Shown: in pieces, positions 13,363-26,756 of the stretch
Layout of the letters: each line of letters starts with the position of its first letter
Numbering within the stretch: the stretch's first letter is position 1
From: Epiperipatus broadwayi
Lineage: Eukaryota > Onychophora > Udeonychophora > Euonychophora > Peripatidae
DNA length: 64,000 nucleotides
Assembly: GCA_028023455.1 (NCBI GenBank)
Contig: JAQFVV010006840.1
Coordinates: 69,716-133,715 of the forward strand
Direction of reading: 5' to 3'
Notes under the pieces: generated by a model
Seen by the model: only the letters and a program-made list of their open reading frames with translations
The model's database searches: none
Told to the model about the DNA's origin: nothing
Position numbers and translations under genes: made by a program

Positions 13363-13685
13363 CTTAACACCAACTACTATTCTATAATGGACATAAAATA
13401 ACAACAATAACAAAATAAACATGGTAGAATAAAACCTTCATATAAAAATCCAATATAGCTTCAAATAAATGACTATATAACATAATAATATGTAGGATAA
13501 ATAATACATACAATATATATAAAACTGTACAATGTATGTATTATTCTGTATATACTTATGTTATATAGTCAATTCTTTGAACTTATATTGGATTTCTATA
13601 TGAATGTTTTATTTTGTTTTACTGATATTCTATTTTATTGTTGTTTTTATTTTACTTCCATTATAGAATACTACATGGTGTGTCA
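13363..13685. repeat. Foldback repeat upstream of candidate exon
   Basis: The arms pair around a centre near 13525. ACTATATAACATAA is complemented by TTATGTTATATAGT, ATCCAATATA by TATATTGGAT, and ATTCTATAATGG by CCATTATAGAAT. It ends about 55 bp before the acceptor of the candidate exon at 13742, so the last part of the presumed intron consists of this repeat. Confidence 0.65.
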
Positions 13686-13741
13686 TATCTGACCTTGCCT
13701 TTAGAGATGAACTATTTCAGATTCCTTACTTGATTGACTAG

Positions 13742-13958
13742 CACCCAGTTGCTATCCAAGGGGATTAAATCCTTCACTGGGGTTCATGCACCAAATCCAC
13801 ATGTTCCCAGTAAGGTAGTGGATCTGCCATTAAATAGTCAGCCTTTTGAAGACAAGGCAGAGAGCAATTACATCTGTCAATCGGAACAACTGAATGTGCT
13901 CTCTATTAAATCCTCGGCCATCAGCAAGGATAGTATTTCTGCTATTTGCAATAATCGG
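13742..13958 (+). CDS. Candidate internal exon of an unknown host gene
   Basis: An open, GC-richer segment between a CTAG acceptor-like site (TTCCTTACTTGATTGACTAG) and a GTAACA donor-like site. The frame starts with one base that would complete a codon split after the exon ending at 7716, and it ends in phase 0. This agrees with the in-phase start of the segment at 17249. The peptide (LLSKGIKSFTGVHAPNPH... to ...SISAICNNR) is Ser, Asn and Lys rich, probably unstructured, and not recognised. An alternative acceptor (CCCAG, exon from 13749) keeps the same frame. There is no transcript evidence; a degenerate repeat is possible. Confidence 0.4.
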
Positions 13959-14228
13959 GTAACATTAAAATAGATGACTTAACATTTGAAAAGAGAACAA
14001 AACCATGTGCCAAAGAGGTGTTTTATGTGTAAATATTATTAATATACATATATTGATATAACTGTTCTATATAAGATTTTTACTATTTATTATGATATAT
14101 ATATAAAAACAAGTTATAATCACGTAACTTGCTATTGCTTGTATTTATGATCAATAAATGGTGTTTTACCAAAGCCACCAAACAAGCATAAACATCAAAA
14201 GAGTCAGAATTCACTATCTCTTTCATTT

Positions 14229-14288
14229 GCCCCACCTTCAGATCAGCTGATTTCAAGATAATTTGTTATCATCAGTGAAGGATAGGGC
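14229..14288 (-). ncRNA. Hammerhead ribozyme-like motif (family B, copy 1)
   Basis: Minus-strand order: GCCC, UAU, CCUUCA, CUGAUGA, a 14-nt stem II region, GAA, AUCAG-CUGAU, C, UGAAGG, UG, GGGC. Stem I pairs completely in two blocks (CCUUCA/UGAAGG and GCCC/GGGC) around an internal loop. The core CUGAUGA and GAA are intact and the cleavage triplet is AUC. Stem III is a loopless palindrome, which would pair between two molecules. Stem II has lost two pairs relative to copy 2 and has a U-U mismatch where most hammerheads have G-C, so activity is uncertain. Predicted cleavage is between 14241 and 14240. Confidence 0.65.
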
Positions 14289-14644
14289 TAGAAACTAGAT
14301 CTAAACACTGACTCCAAGCGTTTATGCAAAAAGTTTCTATCAGTTTGCAAGCATGAATTTTTCAGACACGTAATGTCTTCAAACCCAGCCTAACAAGCCA
14401 GATAGCTACATGGGTCTGATAGCAGTTCAGTTTCACCACATAGTCAAAGCCTCTGCAATATATATCATTGCAAAAACTTTTAAAGGTACATTTATGAAAA
14501 AACAAAAACAAGTTATAATCACGTAACTTGCTATCGCTTGTATTTATGATCAATAGATGGCGTTTTACCAAAACCACCGAACAAGTGTATATTTGTTTAC
14601 ATAAACATCAAAAAAGTCAGAATTCAATATCTCTTTCGTTTGAT

Positions 14645-14701
14645 CCACCTTCAGATCAGCTGATTTCAAGCTAATTTGCTATCATCAGTGAAGGATAGGG
14701 C
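14645..14701 (-). ncRNA. Hammerhead ribozyme-like motif (family B, copy 2)
   Basis: Same layout as copy 1, with stem II better preserved: AGC pairs GCU around an AAAUUA loop. CUGAUGA, GAA and AUC are intact and CCUUCA pairs UGAAGG. The outer stem I block is reduced. Predicted cleavage is between 14654 and 14653, so a transcript through both copies would release a 413-nt unit. Confidence 0.65.
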
Positions 14702-14969
14702 TAGAAACTAGATCTAAACACTGACTTCAAGCGTTTATGCAAAAAGTTCCTATCAGTTTGCAAGCATGAATTTTTCAGACACATAATGTCTTCAAACCCA
14801 GCCTAACAAGCCAGATAGCTACATGGGTCTGATATCAGTTCAGTTTCACCACATAGTCAAAGCCTCTGCAATATATATCTTTGCAAAAACCTTTAAAGGC
14901 ACATTTATGAAAAAACAATAGGAACTTTTTGCATAAATGCTTGGAGTCAGTGTTTAGATCTAGTTTCTA

Positions 14970-15030
14970 GCCCTATCCTTCACTAATGATAGCAAATTAG
15001 CTTGAAATCAGCTGATCTGAAGGTGGAGCA
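14970..15030 (+). ncRNA. Hammerhead-like motif, mutated core (family B, copy 3)
   Basis: An inverted copy on the plus strand. Stem I (CCUUCA/UGAAGG), stem II (AGC/GCU) and the palindromic stem III are kept, but the core reads CUAAUGA (G5 changed to A), which should abolish cleavage. Confidence 0.6.
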
Positions 15031-15126
15031 AACAAAAGAGATAGTGAATTCTGACTCTTTTGATGTTTATGTAAACAAATATACGCTTGTTCGGTGGTTT
15101 TGGTAAAACGCCATCTATTGATCATA

Positions 15127-16639
15127 TATATATATATATATAAGTGAAGTACACATCTACATACAAAATATATGATTTTTTTCAAGTTCAAATAATTCTT
15201 CATCTACCTTAAACCTCCAGTTGTCTTGTCTGTGTTTTCAAATATAGTGTATCAAATGTTATGTAATTTAAATTGACTCTTTTGTACACATGTTAAAACT
15301 TGTACGTTTACTATTAATAAAATTTACTTATAAAATAATCAATTCCAATATTATTTTGCTTATGAAAAAAAAACATTTTAAAAAAAGAATCTTTTATAAT
15401 CAAGAGCAATTAAAATGTAATGCAACTTTTACAATCAAGAAATAATAAGCTTTGATTTTATCTCCATTTGAATTTACCACAAACACTTTTTTATGTTTAG
15501 TATTTTTAATGTATATATAATATACTGCTCTCTCATGCACATCATTAAAAACTTATTGAATTGCTATTTTATTTAAAATTTGGTCTACCAACAGCAATAG
15601 ATAATGTAAAATACTTGACAACTCTAAAATATTGCATTATCATAGTACATAGGCATCAATTTCTAACACGTACAAAATTTGAAGGAAATCCATTTGATAG
15701 AAGCCTGTTAAGTATCAATTAGAAAAAAACAAACAGAATTTTTAATTTATGGTAGTTGTTTTGAATGTATATGGATGAATGAACATATACACAGTGAATA
15801 AATGTGTAAATGCATTTTTTCAATTTATTATTAATATCTACATTAATGTTTTTTTGATTTTATTTATACTGCAATTGTTATGTGTTATATACATATGTAT
15901 GTTTTTTGAGTATCAAAAAGCAACATATGGAAGGTGTGTATTGAAATGTACTATACTTACAAGAAATTACAAGAAATAATATCATTAAAATCCAGTCAAC
16001 ACTTAGATAATCCCAATATCATTAACAATCAACAATTTTAAACTGTTGTTAAGGCAACCTCCTTTTTGCAATAAATAATATCTATTCCATCATAAATAAA
16101 TCTTATAAACAAAAAGTGAGATGTTAACTGCCATATACAGTATATGCTAGGGACTCTTCAGAACAGAAGCAGATATTGGGATTGCAAAGTATTTCTCAGT
16201 GAACATTACTTTTTGAATTACTTCAAACACATTATCAAATTATAGCTTTTGCTTATATTCCATCCTTAGTAGTATAATGATCTAATCAATAATAATATAA
16301 ACGGAGGTTACAATATGCTCATCCAACATATAATTTTTTTAAAAATAGTTTGTTACTCTTAATTCACTTCACACTCCTCATACAATAAAAATACGATCTT
16401 ATAATAGTAATTTATAAAGTTTTACATTCAGTGAGATTATAAAAACATTCTGATTGGCTTATGATTTTGTCATCATATTTTTAGAACTGCAAGGAACATC
16501 TTTAAGTGAAATATTTATCATACCATTATATTGTGTTAATAGAGAATCCAGTTCTTACTTTTGTTCCATAATTGGTCAAACTAATAGCTCTATGTGTAAT
16601 TAATTTTCACACTGTTGTTACATCACAGTGATAAAAGAT
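15127..16639. other. Non-coding AT-rich stretch
   Basis: A TA run directly after the retrozyme-like repeat, then AT-rich sequence with no supported gene, RNA gene or repeat. Short open frames here are low in complexity. Confidence 0.4.
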
Positions 16640-16765
16640 CTCTTTTTTTTTTCATATGTCATAGCATCGGCTGGGACACGAATCCACAACCGTCTGCAAC
16701 CAACTACTTGCTTGCATGGCCGCTGCGATACCTCTCAGCTAACAACGCAAGACAGAGCATATTGA
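16640..16765 (-). repeat. tRNA-derived SINE
   Basis: On the minus strand a tRNA-like head is visible: TAGCTGAGAGG resembles an A box and GGATTCGTGTCCC a B box, 55-60 bp apart. It is followed by AGCCGATGCTATGACA and an A-rich tail (T run at 16642-16651 on the plus strand). The segment after the B box matches the SINE head at 37.0 kb (CAGCTGATGCTTTGACAC, then A-rich), so the two belong to the same family in opposite orientations. Internal Pol III promoter boxes are established for SINEs. The source tRNA is not determined. Confidence 0.6.
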
Positions 16766-16890
16766 AATCTGTGTTGGTGTCAACATTAAACTTTGTGCTT
16801 ATGTATTTAAAAAAACTACCAAATTATTTAAATTTGCTCACATTCTTTAATTAATAATCATTCAGGCTAAAGATTGCCATTCTTGTTTTA

Positions 16891-17112
16891 TTATTGGCTG
16901 ATCAAGATTTGAGATTTTTTATTATTAATTACTAAATCAAAATTGTTAGAGATTACATTCAAAGTCTTAAAAATGATTTGCAGCGCATCTTTTAAACTGA
17001 AAAAACTAGAACAATCATCAGCACTTTCAAATCTAGAAGCCAAAACTGTGAAGTTTCTATTTTCCTTTTTGGATGGTTCAAATGAAAAAATGTTCTCACA
17101 TCTATGCCACAT
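16891..17112 (-). pseudogene. LINE reverse transcriptase fragment
   Basis: A minus-strand open segment of 73 codons with the layout of the RT palm around motif C: an ADDCSSF string in the place of the F/YADD box, then SLKDALQIIFKTLNVISNN and a FDLVINNKKSQIL stretch. The latter matches the family pattern of L-x-I-N-x-x-K-T after motif C in Jockey/CR1-type elements. The residue before ADD is Ser rather than Tyr or Phe. The flanking frames are closed. It is an old fragment. Identification rests on motif order only, so the clade is open. Confidence 0.55.
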
Positions 17113-17248
17113 TTCAATTCCTAATTCATGAAGCTGTATACAATTAGTTTCTATGATTATAGCTGCAAAAAACCATTAACAATGTAGGACCAGGAACATA
17201 TTGTTGTTTAATCTATAATTTAGTTCAGATTCTTATTATTCATTTCAG

Positions 17249-17610
17249 ACAGATTGCAGAATGCAGACTCAGAGTTATCCATTGATAATCCAAAAACCAG
17301 AGATGCATATATTTGGAAACTTTAAACCCAATACTAAGCCAATCAATTACTGCTGTAGCCAAAATCAATGCAGAGGCAGCAGAACAGTCATAAGAGTGTT
17401 AGACAACTTCAGGCCCCATTGTCCTGTGCTAAAATTAACTGTACTTGCCTGGAGCCAATGCCCAGAACAAATGTCTAAACCTAAAAGCGATTGTGCCACA
17501 TACTCTCTCTCTCTCCCATTGTTGAGACAAGGAAATGAAGACAAGCCCTGGAACCATCAATGGAACCAAAAGGCCAACCAGTTTGAAAATACACACATTT
17601 GCAAACCTAG
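17249..17610 (+). CDS. Candidate internal exon of an unknown host gene
   Basis: An open segment of 362 nt, visibly richer in G and C than the surroundings. It is preceded by a pyrimidine-rich TCTTATTATTCATTTCAG (acceptor-like) and followed by AG|GTAAAA (donor-like). The reading frame is open from the first base (phase 0 entry, matching the exit of the segment at 13742-13958) and would leave in phase 2. The peptide, from TDCRMQTQSYPLII to HICKPR, has about nine cysteines, is polar, and is not recognised. A CT-rich run (17501-17518) is translated in the middle. The three segments form a consistent exon chain, but they could be unrelated old repeats. Confidence 0.45.
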
Positions 17611-17904
17611 GTAAAAATACTTTAAATAATTAAATAGACACTTGATTTTTAAATGAAATGAACTTTAACAAAGGACTATTCTAACTATTTCTCAAAGTCA
17701 TCATTTATATTTTCTTATATAAAAATTTATTGTGTTAAGTATATGTGTGTGCATAAATAAATAATAATGTTGCTTAATTGTTATTTGGTCTATTCTCCCT
17801 CTCTCTTGTCACTGCATCACTATTTATTTAAAGAGATAAATGTTAATATATGTTAAGTAAATGAGCTAAACTCTGGTTAAGAGTATGACCTATCTTGGGA
17901 TATT

Positions 17905-18010
17905 TCAAGTGCTGGATTGTCTGCCTGTCATCTGAAGCATGCTGACTATATAATATATGGTTGGTTGGCACCTGAGTTTGATCCCCAAAAGAAATAAATG
18001 GCAGGGGTTG
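17905..18010 (+). repeat. Possible tRNA-derived SINE head
   Basis: GCACCTGAGTTTGATCCCC resembles a B box with its flanks, preceded by a TGGATTGTCTGCC string in the place of an A box. Spacing is longer than in a tRNA and no second copy was found, so this is tentative. Confidence 0.3.
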
Positions 18011-18375
18011 ATTTCAGCAGTCAAGGTGGGCCATAATCAGCAATTTTGGTCATGTTATGCTTTGCATAGCTCGATCTTACTGTAGGTATCATTGATGGTT
18101 ATGCTATCAATGGTATTCTCTCCTCTGTTTGAAGGACTGGTCCATTCTCATATAAAAGGCATTTAAATCTAGCAAGAATAAGCTTATTCAGAGGACCCAG
18201 TATTTTTGCTTAAATAAAATCTTAGTGTTAGTTAATATAGGTTGTGTGCAGAAATTTAATTTTAGAAAGTCATTTAACTTTACATTTGACTCCATTAACT
18301 TTGGTCCTAAATTTACTATTTCTAACGAATTTGTATTTAAGTTTCCAAAATCAAAAGTTTTGTACTTATAAATTT

Positions 18376-18770
18376 ATTATAAACATCTTGATTGATGTTG
18401 ATAAATTAGATGCTAAGTCTGCATTTGATAAAATAATGAGTATAGCTAAAGTAATTGATATCTATACTATAGCCACATTCAGCATATCAAATATGTAAAT
18501 CAATTCTATCATTTATCATTTATAAATATTATTAAAAAGCTTTTCTTGATATATGGTATAACTAAAAATAAATCAAAATTAATTATTTTTTATTGCAATG
18601 GATGAATCAGAATATTATAGTAGGCTAATCTAGAGTTATTTATATTTAAGATAAATTGGTCAATGGGTTTAACTGTGAGTTGTTTGTTTTGTAGTTTGTT
18701 GATAGCAGAGATTGAAGATTATATTGTACCATTATTATTGGAGAGAAACTGATGTTATATATAGAAAATA
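18376..18770 (+). pseudogene. Possible reverse transcriptase scrap
   Basis: A short frame reads VDKLDAKSAFDKIMSI, which resembles RT motif A (D-x-x-K/S-A-F-D). About 200 bp further on, a stretch reading WSMGLTVSCLFCSLLIAEIE resembles motif B. Several stops lie between. Assignment to a clade is not possible; chance resemblance cannot be excluded. Confidence 0.35.
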
Positions 18771-19517
18771 TGTACTAATATATGTGTTCACATGTCATTC
18801 TAAAAAATATGTTTAAAAGTTTGAATACACTCAATATTATATTGCAAAATTTTCTCAGAAAAAGAATGCTACTGTAAGTTCAATCATAGTCTTTTTCAAA
18901 TGCAGGCTTCACAGAAATGAAAAGTACAACATTTATACTATAAGTGTTATGATGTATAAGATGCACTTATCCTTACGATAGTAATACAAGAAATTTAAAA
19001 CAAATTAAAGACAATAAAACAAAGAGATTAAAAATCGCCCCCATCAAACACTTTTGCAGACAGTCACTTGTGTGATGTATTTTCTGTTTCCTATTTTATT
19101 GTAAATGTTTTTAATATAGTATAATTCACTGAATACTATTGAAAATACTTTTTGTGGTATTCTTTGACTAGTTTTATATTAATTTTTTCTATTAAACTGA
19201 TATATATTGTAACCACTTGGCTTACATACCAACACTAATATAATGTGTGTGCATAAATATATACGTAAAATAAAGTAAAAATAGAAATAAAAACAGAATA
19301 AATTTTTGTAGATATTTTTTTTAATAAAATAATAATAAGAAAAGGGTTAAATAATAACTAAACATCACATAATCACTATCTCATACTAGCACATAATTGT
19401 TATTAAACAATTCAAAACAAAGCAAAAATATCCATATAGTAGTGCCATATTGTGCTAACAAGAGCAATCAATGGATGCCAGAAGGCTTGTGCATATAAAA
19501 TCCCTATCTAGTGCCTA

Positions 19518-19584
19518 CTCATCCAATATCCCCAGACTAGTTTCTGGCTTGTGGCCTTCATCAGTGAGGAACCTTGGATCTGAG
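19518..19584 (-). ncRNA. Hammerhead ribozyme-like motif, intact core (family A)
   Basis: Minus-strand order: CUC, AG, AUCCAA, GGU, UCCUCA, CUGAUGA, stem II region (GGC-CACAA-GCC flanked by A and A), GAAAC, UA, GUC, UGGGGA, UA, UUGGAU, GAG. Stem I forms three blocks: UCCUCA/UGGGGA with one G-U pair, AUCCAA/UUGGAU, and CUC/GAG, with internal loops between them. All invariant core residues are present. Stem III is only A-U plus C-G with a two-base loop, as in the short-stem-III hammerheads known to work as dimers. The A-A mismatch at the first stem II position is unfavourable. Confidence 0.7.
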
Positions 19585-19732
19585 AGCACTGTACCTAGAT
19601 CTTAGGATCTAATGCAACCCTCCAGCAGCCACCTTTTAACTCTATTTAACTACAAAACTATGAGAATGAAATTGAAAACACAATTAATATTTTCAATCCA
19701 AGCTCAATAGCTTATATAGTCATATGGGTCTG

Positions 19733-19785
19733 AACTCACTGATGAAGGCCACAAGCCAGAAACTAGTCTGGGGATATTGGATGAG
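19733..19785 (+). ncRNA. Hammerhead-like motif, intact core, reduced stem I
   Basis: Plus-strand CUGAUGA (19739-19745), GAAAC (19759-19763) and GUC (19766-19768) are intact. The 5' strand of stem I is replaced by central spacer sequence, leaving only CUCA/UGGG paired. Cleavage in cis is therefore doubtful. Confidence 0.5.
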
Positions 19786-19978
19786 TAGGCACTAGATAGG
19801 GATTTTATGCACAAACCTTCTGGCATCCATGGATTGCTCTTGTTAGCACAAGATGGCACTACTATATGGAGAGTTTTGCTTTGTTTTGAATTGTTAAATA
19901 ATAACTCTGATTTAAAATAAAAATTGTTTTATAAATTAAACTTTTAAAAGGTCTGAACAAATATAAATATTGTACTAC

Positions 19979-22972
<2,994 letters not shown>

Positions 22973-23055
<83 letters not shown>
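22973..23055. repeat. (TA)n microsatellite
   Basis: About 80 bp of TA repeats with one phase break near 23007, directly abutting the Penelope-like inverted repeat. Confidence 0.93.
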
Positions 23056-23058
<3 letters not shown>

Positions 23059-23100
23059 TATTAATCAATGTCTGTATTCCAATTATAATAAAATATATAT

Positions 23101-23850
23101 AATGATTCAAAACAATACAATAATTAATACAGTAAAACAATATTTTAAAAAAACAAATATATACCAATTTAATAGAAGTACTTTCAACTGTCTATGTAGT
23201 CGTTGTCAACTAGATTCAAATTGTATTAGAAAAAACCATTACAAATGTAAACAAAAAGTAATACGTCATACATCAATTTTCCCACAATTCATTATTTTTT
23301 TTATATATATATTGGCGGCCTGTCTGTTTATCAACTGTTGCTTTTCACTTTTTATTAACATAGCTTCTTTAATTTTGCGTTTATTATTATTTCTTTCAAT
23401 ACACAAAATCTTAACTTTATTAAAATCAAAATCAAAACCATAATTACATGTTACATTATGATCAAAAAATACTGATGGTGATACATCATCATTTCTAACA
23501 TTCTCTTGTCTTGATTTTTGCACTCGTTTATATAACAACAAATGCTCCTTTGATCTTTTCTCCAATGTACATCGAGATTAAAGAAGCTATGTTAATAAAA
23601 AGTGAAAAGCAACAGTTGATAAACAGACAGGCCGCCAATATAAAAATTAATGAATTGTGGGAAAATTGATGTATGATGTATTACTTTTTGTTTACATTTG
23701 TAACGGTTTTTTCTAATACAATTTGAATCTAGTTGACAACGACTACATAGATAGTTGAAAGTACTTCTATTAAATTGGTATATATTTGTTTTTTTAAAAT
23801 ATTGTTTTACTGTATTAATTATTATATATATATATATAGTGTTTGCAAAT
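23101..23850. mobile_element. Penelope-like element fragment, inverted 3' ends
   Basis: Two copies of the same 3' end lie head to head. On the minus strand the sequence runs from the end of a coding region (23565 downward) through a 3' UTR to about 23101. On the plus strand the same 3' UTR and last codons run from about 23578 to 23830. Strings such as AAACAGACAGGCCGCCAATA and AGTTGACAACGACTACATAG occur in both orientations. Inverted and partial-tandem copies are typical of Penelope-like elements. Both copies are 5' truncated and lack an RT domain. Confidence 0.65.
23266..23565 (-). pseudogene. Penelope-like element, GIY-YIG endonuclease C-terminus
   Basis: A minus-strand open segment of 99 codons. 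After a basic start it reads VFFDHNVTCNYGFDFD, then VKILCIERNNNKRKIKEAM and QLINRQAA. This follows the C-terminal pattern of GIY-YIG endonucleases in Penelope-like elements: a histidine in the A-D-H-x-x-x-x-G-H position, an I-L-x-x-E-x-x-x-x-K-R-x-x-x-E-A string carrying the metal-binding glutamate, and an I-N-R end. The GIY and YIG motifs themselves lie upstream and are missing. It is therefore a 5'-truncated copy, recognised from motif order rather than overall similarity. Confidence 0.6.
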
Positions 23851-25579
23851 ATATATAAAGTGTTTGCAAATAAGCTTTTAAAAAGCTTTGCAAAATAACA
23901 TTTGTAATACAAGCTTGTTAAATTAGATCAAGGGACATATGATTTATTTATATGTATATATATATATATATATATTGTAACCAAAAAGCCCTTATCTCTG
24001 ATTGAAGTTCGTGATACAATACAAAACTATTACTATACAATCCGGTCATGGCTAGAGCACACTACGAAGGTTAATCTCAGCATTACTTGAAGGTACATCA
24101 AGTTATCTAAATAAATTGTATTATTCTTTTAATTAACTATAATTCTCCTTAATTACTGAATTTCAAGACGATATTCCCAATTCTTAGTTTATGATTTATA
24201 ATCATTCTTTCGATGACTGTTTCTTAAAAACCACCCTATGACCTTAATTTACAATTTTATTTGTTGGAGAACGATGGCTGACCATAGACAAGATGATACA
24301 ATTTCTGAAAGCGTCCGCCATTATGGATGAATACAGATCATTAAACCAGATAGTAATAATTATAATCTGCTCCATAACATCATAAATGATAGCTCATAAT
24401 GTAACCAGGTTTAAAGTACAGAGCTGTTATATAGGGTAGGTGCCCTGCAATAAAAGGTAAACTATATGAAATTTAAGTTATTTCTTCATTAACCAAAATA
24501 TTAAATTAAATTAATAGCAATGAAACTCTTAGGGATAGATAAGACATCTGTTATGGTTTTAGAAAAACAGGTTCAATTGTTCTATTGGGTAGCAAATTTA
24601 TTATTAATTTAGGTATTAATGTCACAAGTATCAATAGAGATAACAGATTCTGGATAATCCAGAATTGACAAAGCAAAGCAGCAGTGATGCAGAAAGTAAA
24701 TGGAATTTTATTATGTTTTATACATTACAAAATACCTAAGAATAAACATTAAAATACTCTCTGGATGTCCCAGTAAACCTTGTATTATCATCATCATCAT
24801 CATCAGGTACAATATGTGCTCTACTATTTATGGACTATTTACTAAGTTGGATTTCTGACTCTATATGTAACTAATAGCAACTGTACAAATGAGTTAGGTT
24901 ATCAAATTAACATTTATTTATGCCTCAATAAATATGAAAATGGTAATTTGTTAACAATATTCATAATTTTATATAATCGATAAATAACATATAATAATAA
25001 TGTGTTTTAATTAGGTAAGTAAATAAACAAAATAAAATACTATCAACTGTGCTTATTTCTGTGCATGGATATATGCACAAGTTTCATATTACACAATCAA
25101 AAATTTATTATAAATGTATTGATTTTTTTATCCTTATGGGGATGAGAGAGATTCAAATACAGACAATAGCACCTCCAATACATCAAAACCAGAACCAATG
25201 CCTTATACCAAAATTATAATAACAATGGCAACAATTGGAATTGATAAGCCTATGAAATTTGACTATAATGAGATAAGAAAACAAAAGAAATTTAAACTCC
25301 AACTCAACTGAGTTGGGATATATAATTTACCTATAATGAATTATGACCATAATTCACTTAAATGCCCTTTTATGGCTGATAAAAGAACATGCAACAAACA
25401 TTAAGAGGAGTGAAACAATGTAAGTATCATAATGTATGGAGACTCTAATAAAATATTCATTTATATACCAAGGATCAGTGATATATCTGTGGTGTATCCA
25501 TCAGTGCAAGGGATAATGAGCAGGAAGTACCCTGGGGGTTTTTCTAACTACCATCAGAGCAACTACCATAATTGCAGAA
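23851..25579. other. Non-coding stretch with short microsatellites
   Basis: TA runs near 23952-23976 and a (TCA)n run at 24787-24807. No gene supported. Confidence 0.4.
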
Positions 25580-25790
25580 TGTTCAGTGGATTAACTACCA
25601 GTGCACAAACAAACTTAAAGAATATACAAAAATATTGATAATGATTGTTCTGCTGATTCACCACCAGCACAGAACCATATGAAGAATAAGATCAAAGGGC
25701 AAACAGTTATCTTGCAGATTGGACCACCAACACAGAATGATATATAGAATATAACAAAATTGCATACAATTATCTTATAACATTAATACA
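25580..25790. repeat. Degenerate tandem repeat, period about 70 bp
   Basis: Three related units: ACTACCAGTGCACAAAC, CACCACCAGCACAGAAC and GACCACCAACACAGAAT recur at about 70-bp spacing, with similar following sequence. Strongly diverged. Confidence 0.4.
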
Positions 25791-26756
25791 ATATGAACAC
25801 TTCCAGATAAAATAGAAATAAATCACTCTCATTAATTTACCCAATTGGAAGGCACGGGCTGTTTTGCAAGCATGATTCTAGACCAAAAGACGTAATAAAA
25901 ACTCTATTATGGGAGACAATTGAGATAAGGCTGACCATAGACCAGATATTATGAAAACATATCATCTAATATTACATCAGTATAAGTACAGAACCCTAGA
26001 AAGACATACAGGATTAAGCCATGTGTAATGATACATTATAGATTCATGGAAATAATCATGAAACCTTCCACAAGTACTGTTCCCTAAATTGAGTCTTGTC
26101 AGTCCCTACACCTGAGTTAACAAGTAATTATTTTACACAATAAATTATATATACCATGAACTCTATATATTTATAAAATAAAATACAACAAAATATAAAA
26201 TGCATGTTCATTAAATTACTATACTTGGTACAAATACATGTAATTTAAATCCATTGGCTATTAGCCAATCAATTAATAACACACTTCTTAAACTTAATGT
26301 CAAATGTGATTCAAATAAATATTTCACTTTTTTCTTAAACAAAATAGAATCTTAAAAGTTGATTATATGCTTCTTCATCTCCATTTATAAGGAATCCCCA
26401 TAAATTAGTTGATTTGTACATAGGCTTTCTGAGAATCTATGATATTTGAGAGTTAGGATAGATATTTTAATCAAATTATCCTCAAAAGTTAATGAAATTG
26501 AATGAGTTTATTTTAGGAATTATTTTGAAATTGAAATGTTTTACTACCTTTAATTTATGAAAGTCGAGGACAAAGAATGATGGTTAAAGCAAATAATTGT
26601 CTCATGAGTGCTACAACAGCTAAAATAGTTTCCTGATCAGCTTTTATTTCTTTGAACACTATTGTAATTTCAAGAAGATAACTCACACTGTCATTTGTAA
26701 TATAAGTTCATAGGGAAACAACAATTAATTCTTCATTGCCCAGACAATAGCACACA

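Larger units (their letters stand above)
14110..15126 (-). mobile_element. Retrozyme-like tandem repeat with hammerhead motifs (family B)
   Basis: Two direct copies (from 14110 and from 14509; 399 bp apart at the start, 413 bp apart at the ribozyme because of a short insertion) are followed by an inverted partial copy (about 14920-15126). All three share CAGATCAGCTGATTTCAAG or its complement and the CTAGAAACTAGATCTAAACACTGA block. The direct copies carry a hammerhead-like motif on the minus strand. The inverted piece carries one on the plus strand. Tandem 300-400 bp units bounded by type I hammerheads are the known architecture of metazoan retrozymes, non-coding retroelements with circular RNA intermediates. 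No protein is encoded. Confidence 0.7.
19403..19898. mobile_element. Foldback repeat, family A, hammerhead motif in both arms
   Basis: Termini TTAAACAATTCAAAACAAAG and its complement at the right end. The arms (TGGATGCCAGAAGGCTTGTGC, CTACTCATCCAATATCCCC, and so on) are complementary and closely similar to those at 29.4 kb. A central unpaired spacer of about 150 bp holds unique sequence. Each arm carries a hammerhead-like motif pointing outward. The end sequences differ from those of the 566 and 29.4 kb members, so the outermost 20-25 bp are copy-specific. No coding capacity. Confidence 0.75.

Noticed and set aside
14110-15126. CRISPR-like direct repeats
   Set aside because: Units of about 400 bp with long internal similarity and an inverted piece; no short repeat-spacer pattern, and the context is eukaryotic.
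24787-24807. (TCA)n run as the tail of a minus-strand RTE copy
   Set aside because: RTE 3' ends here carry GATGA-type tails, but no RTE coding sequence was found on the adjoining side.
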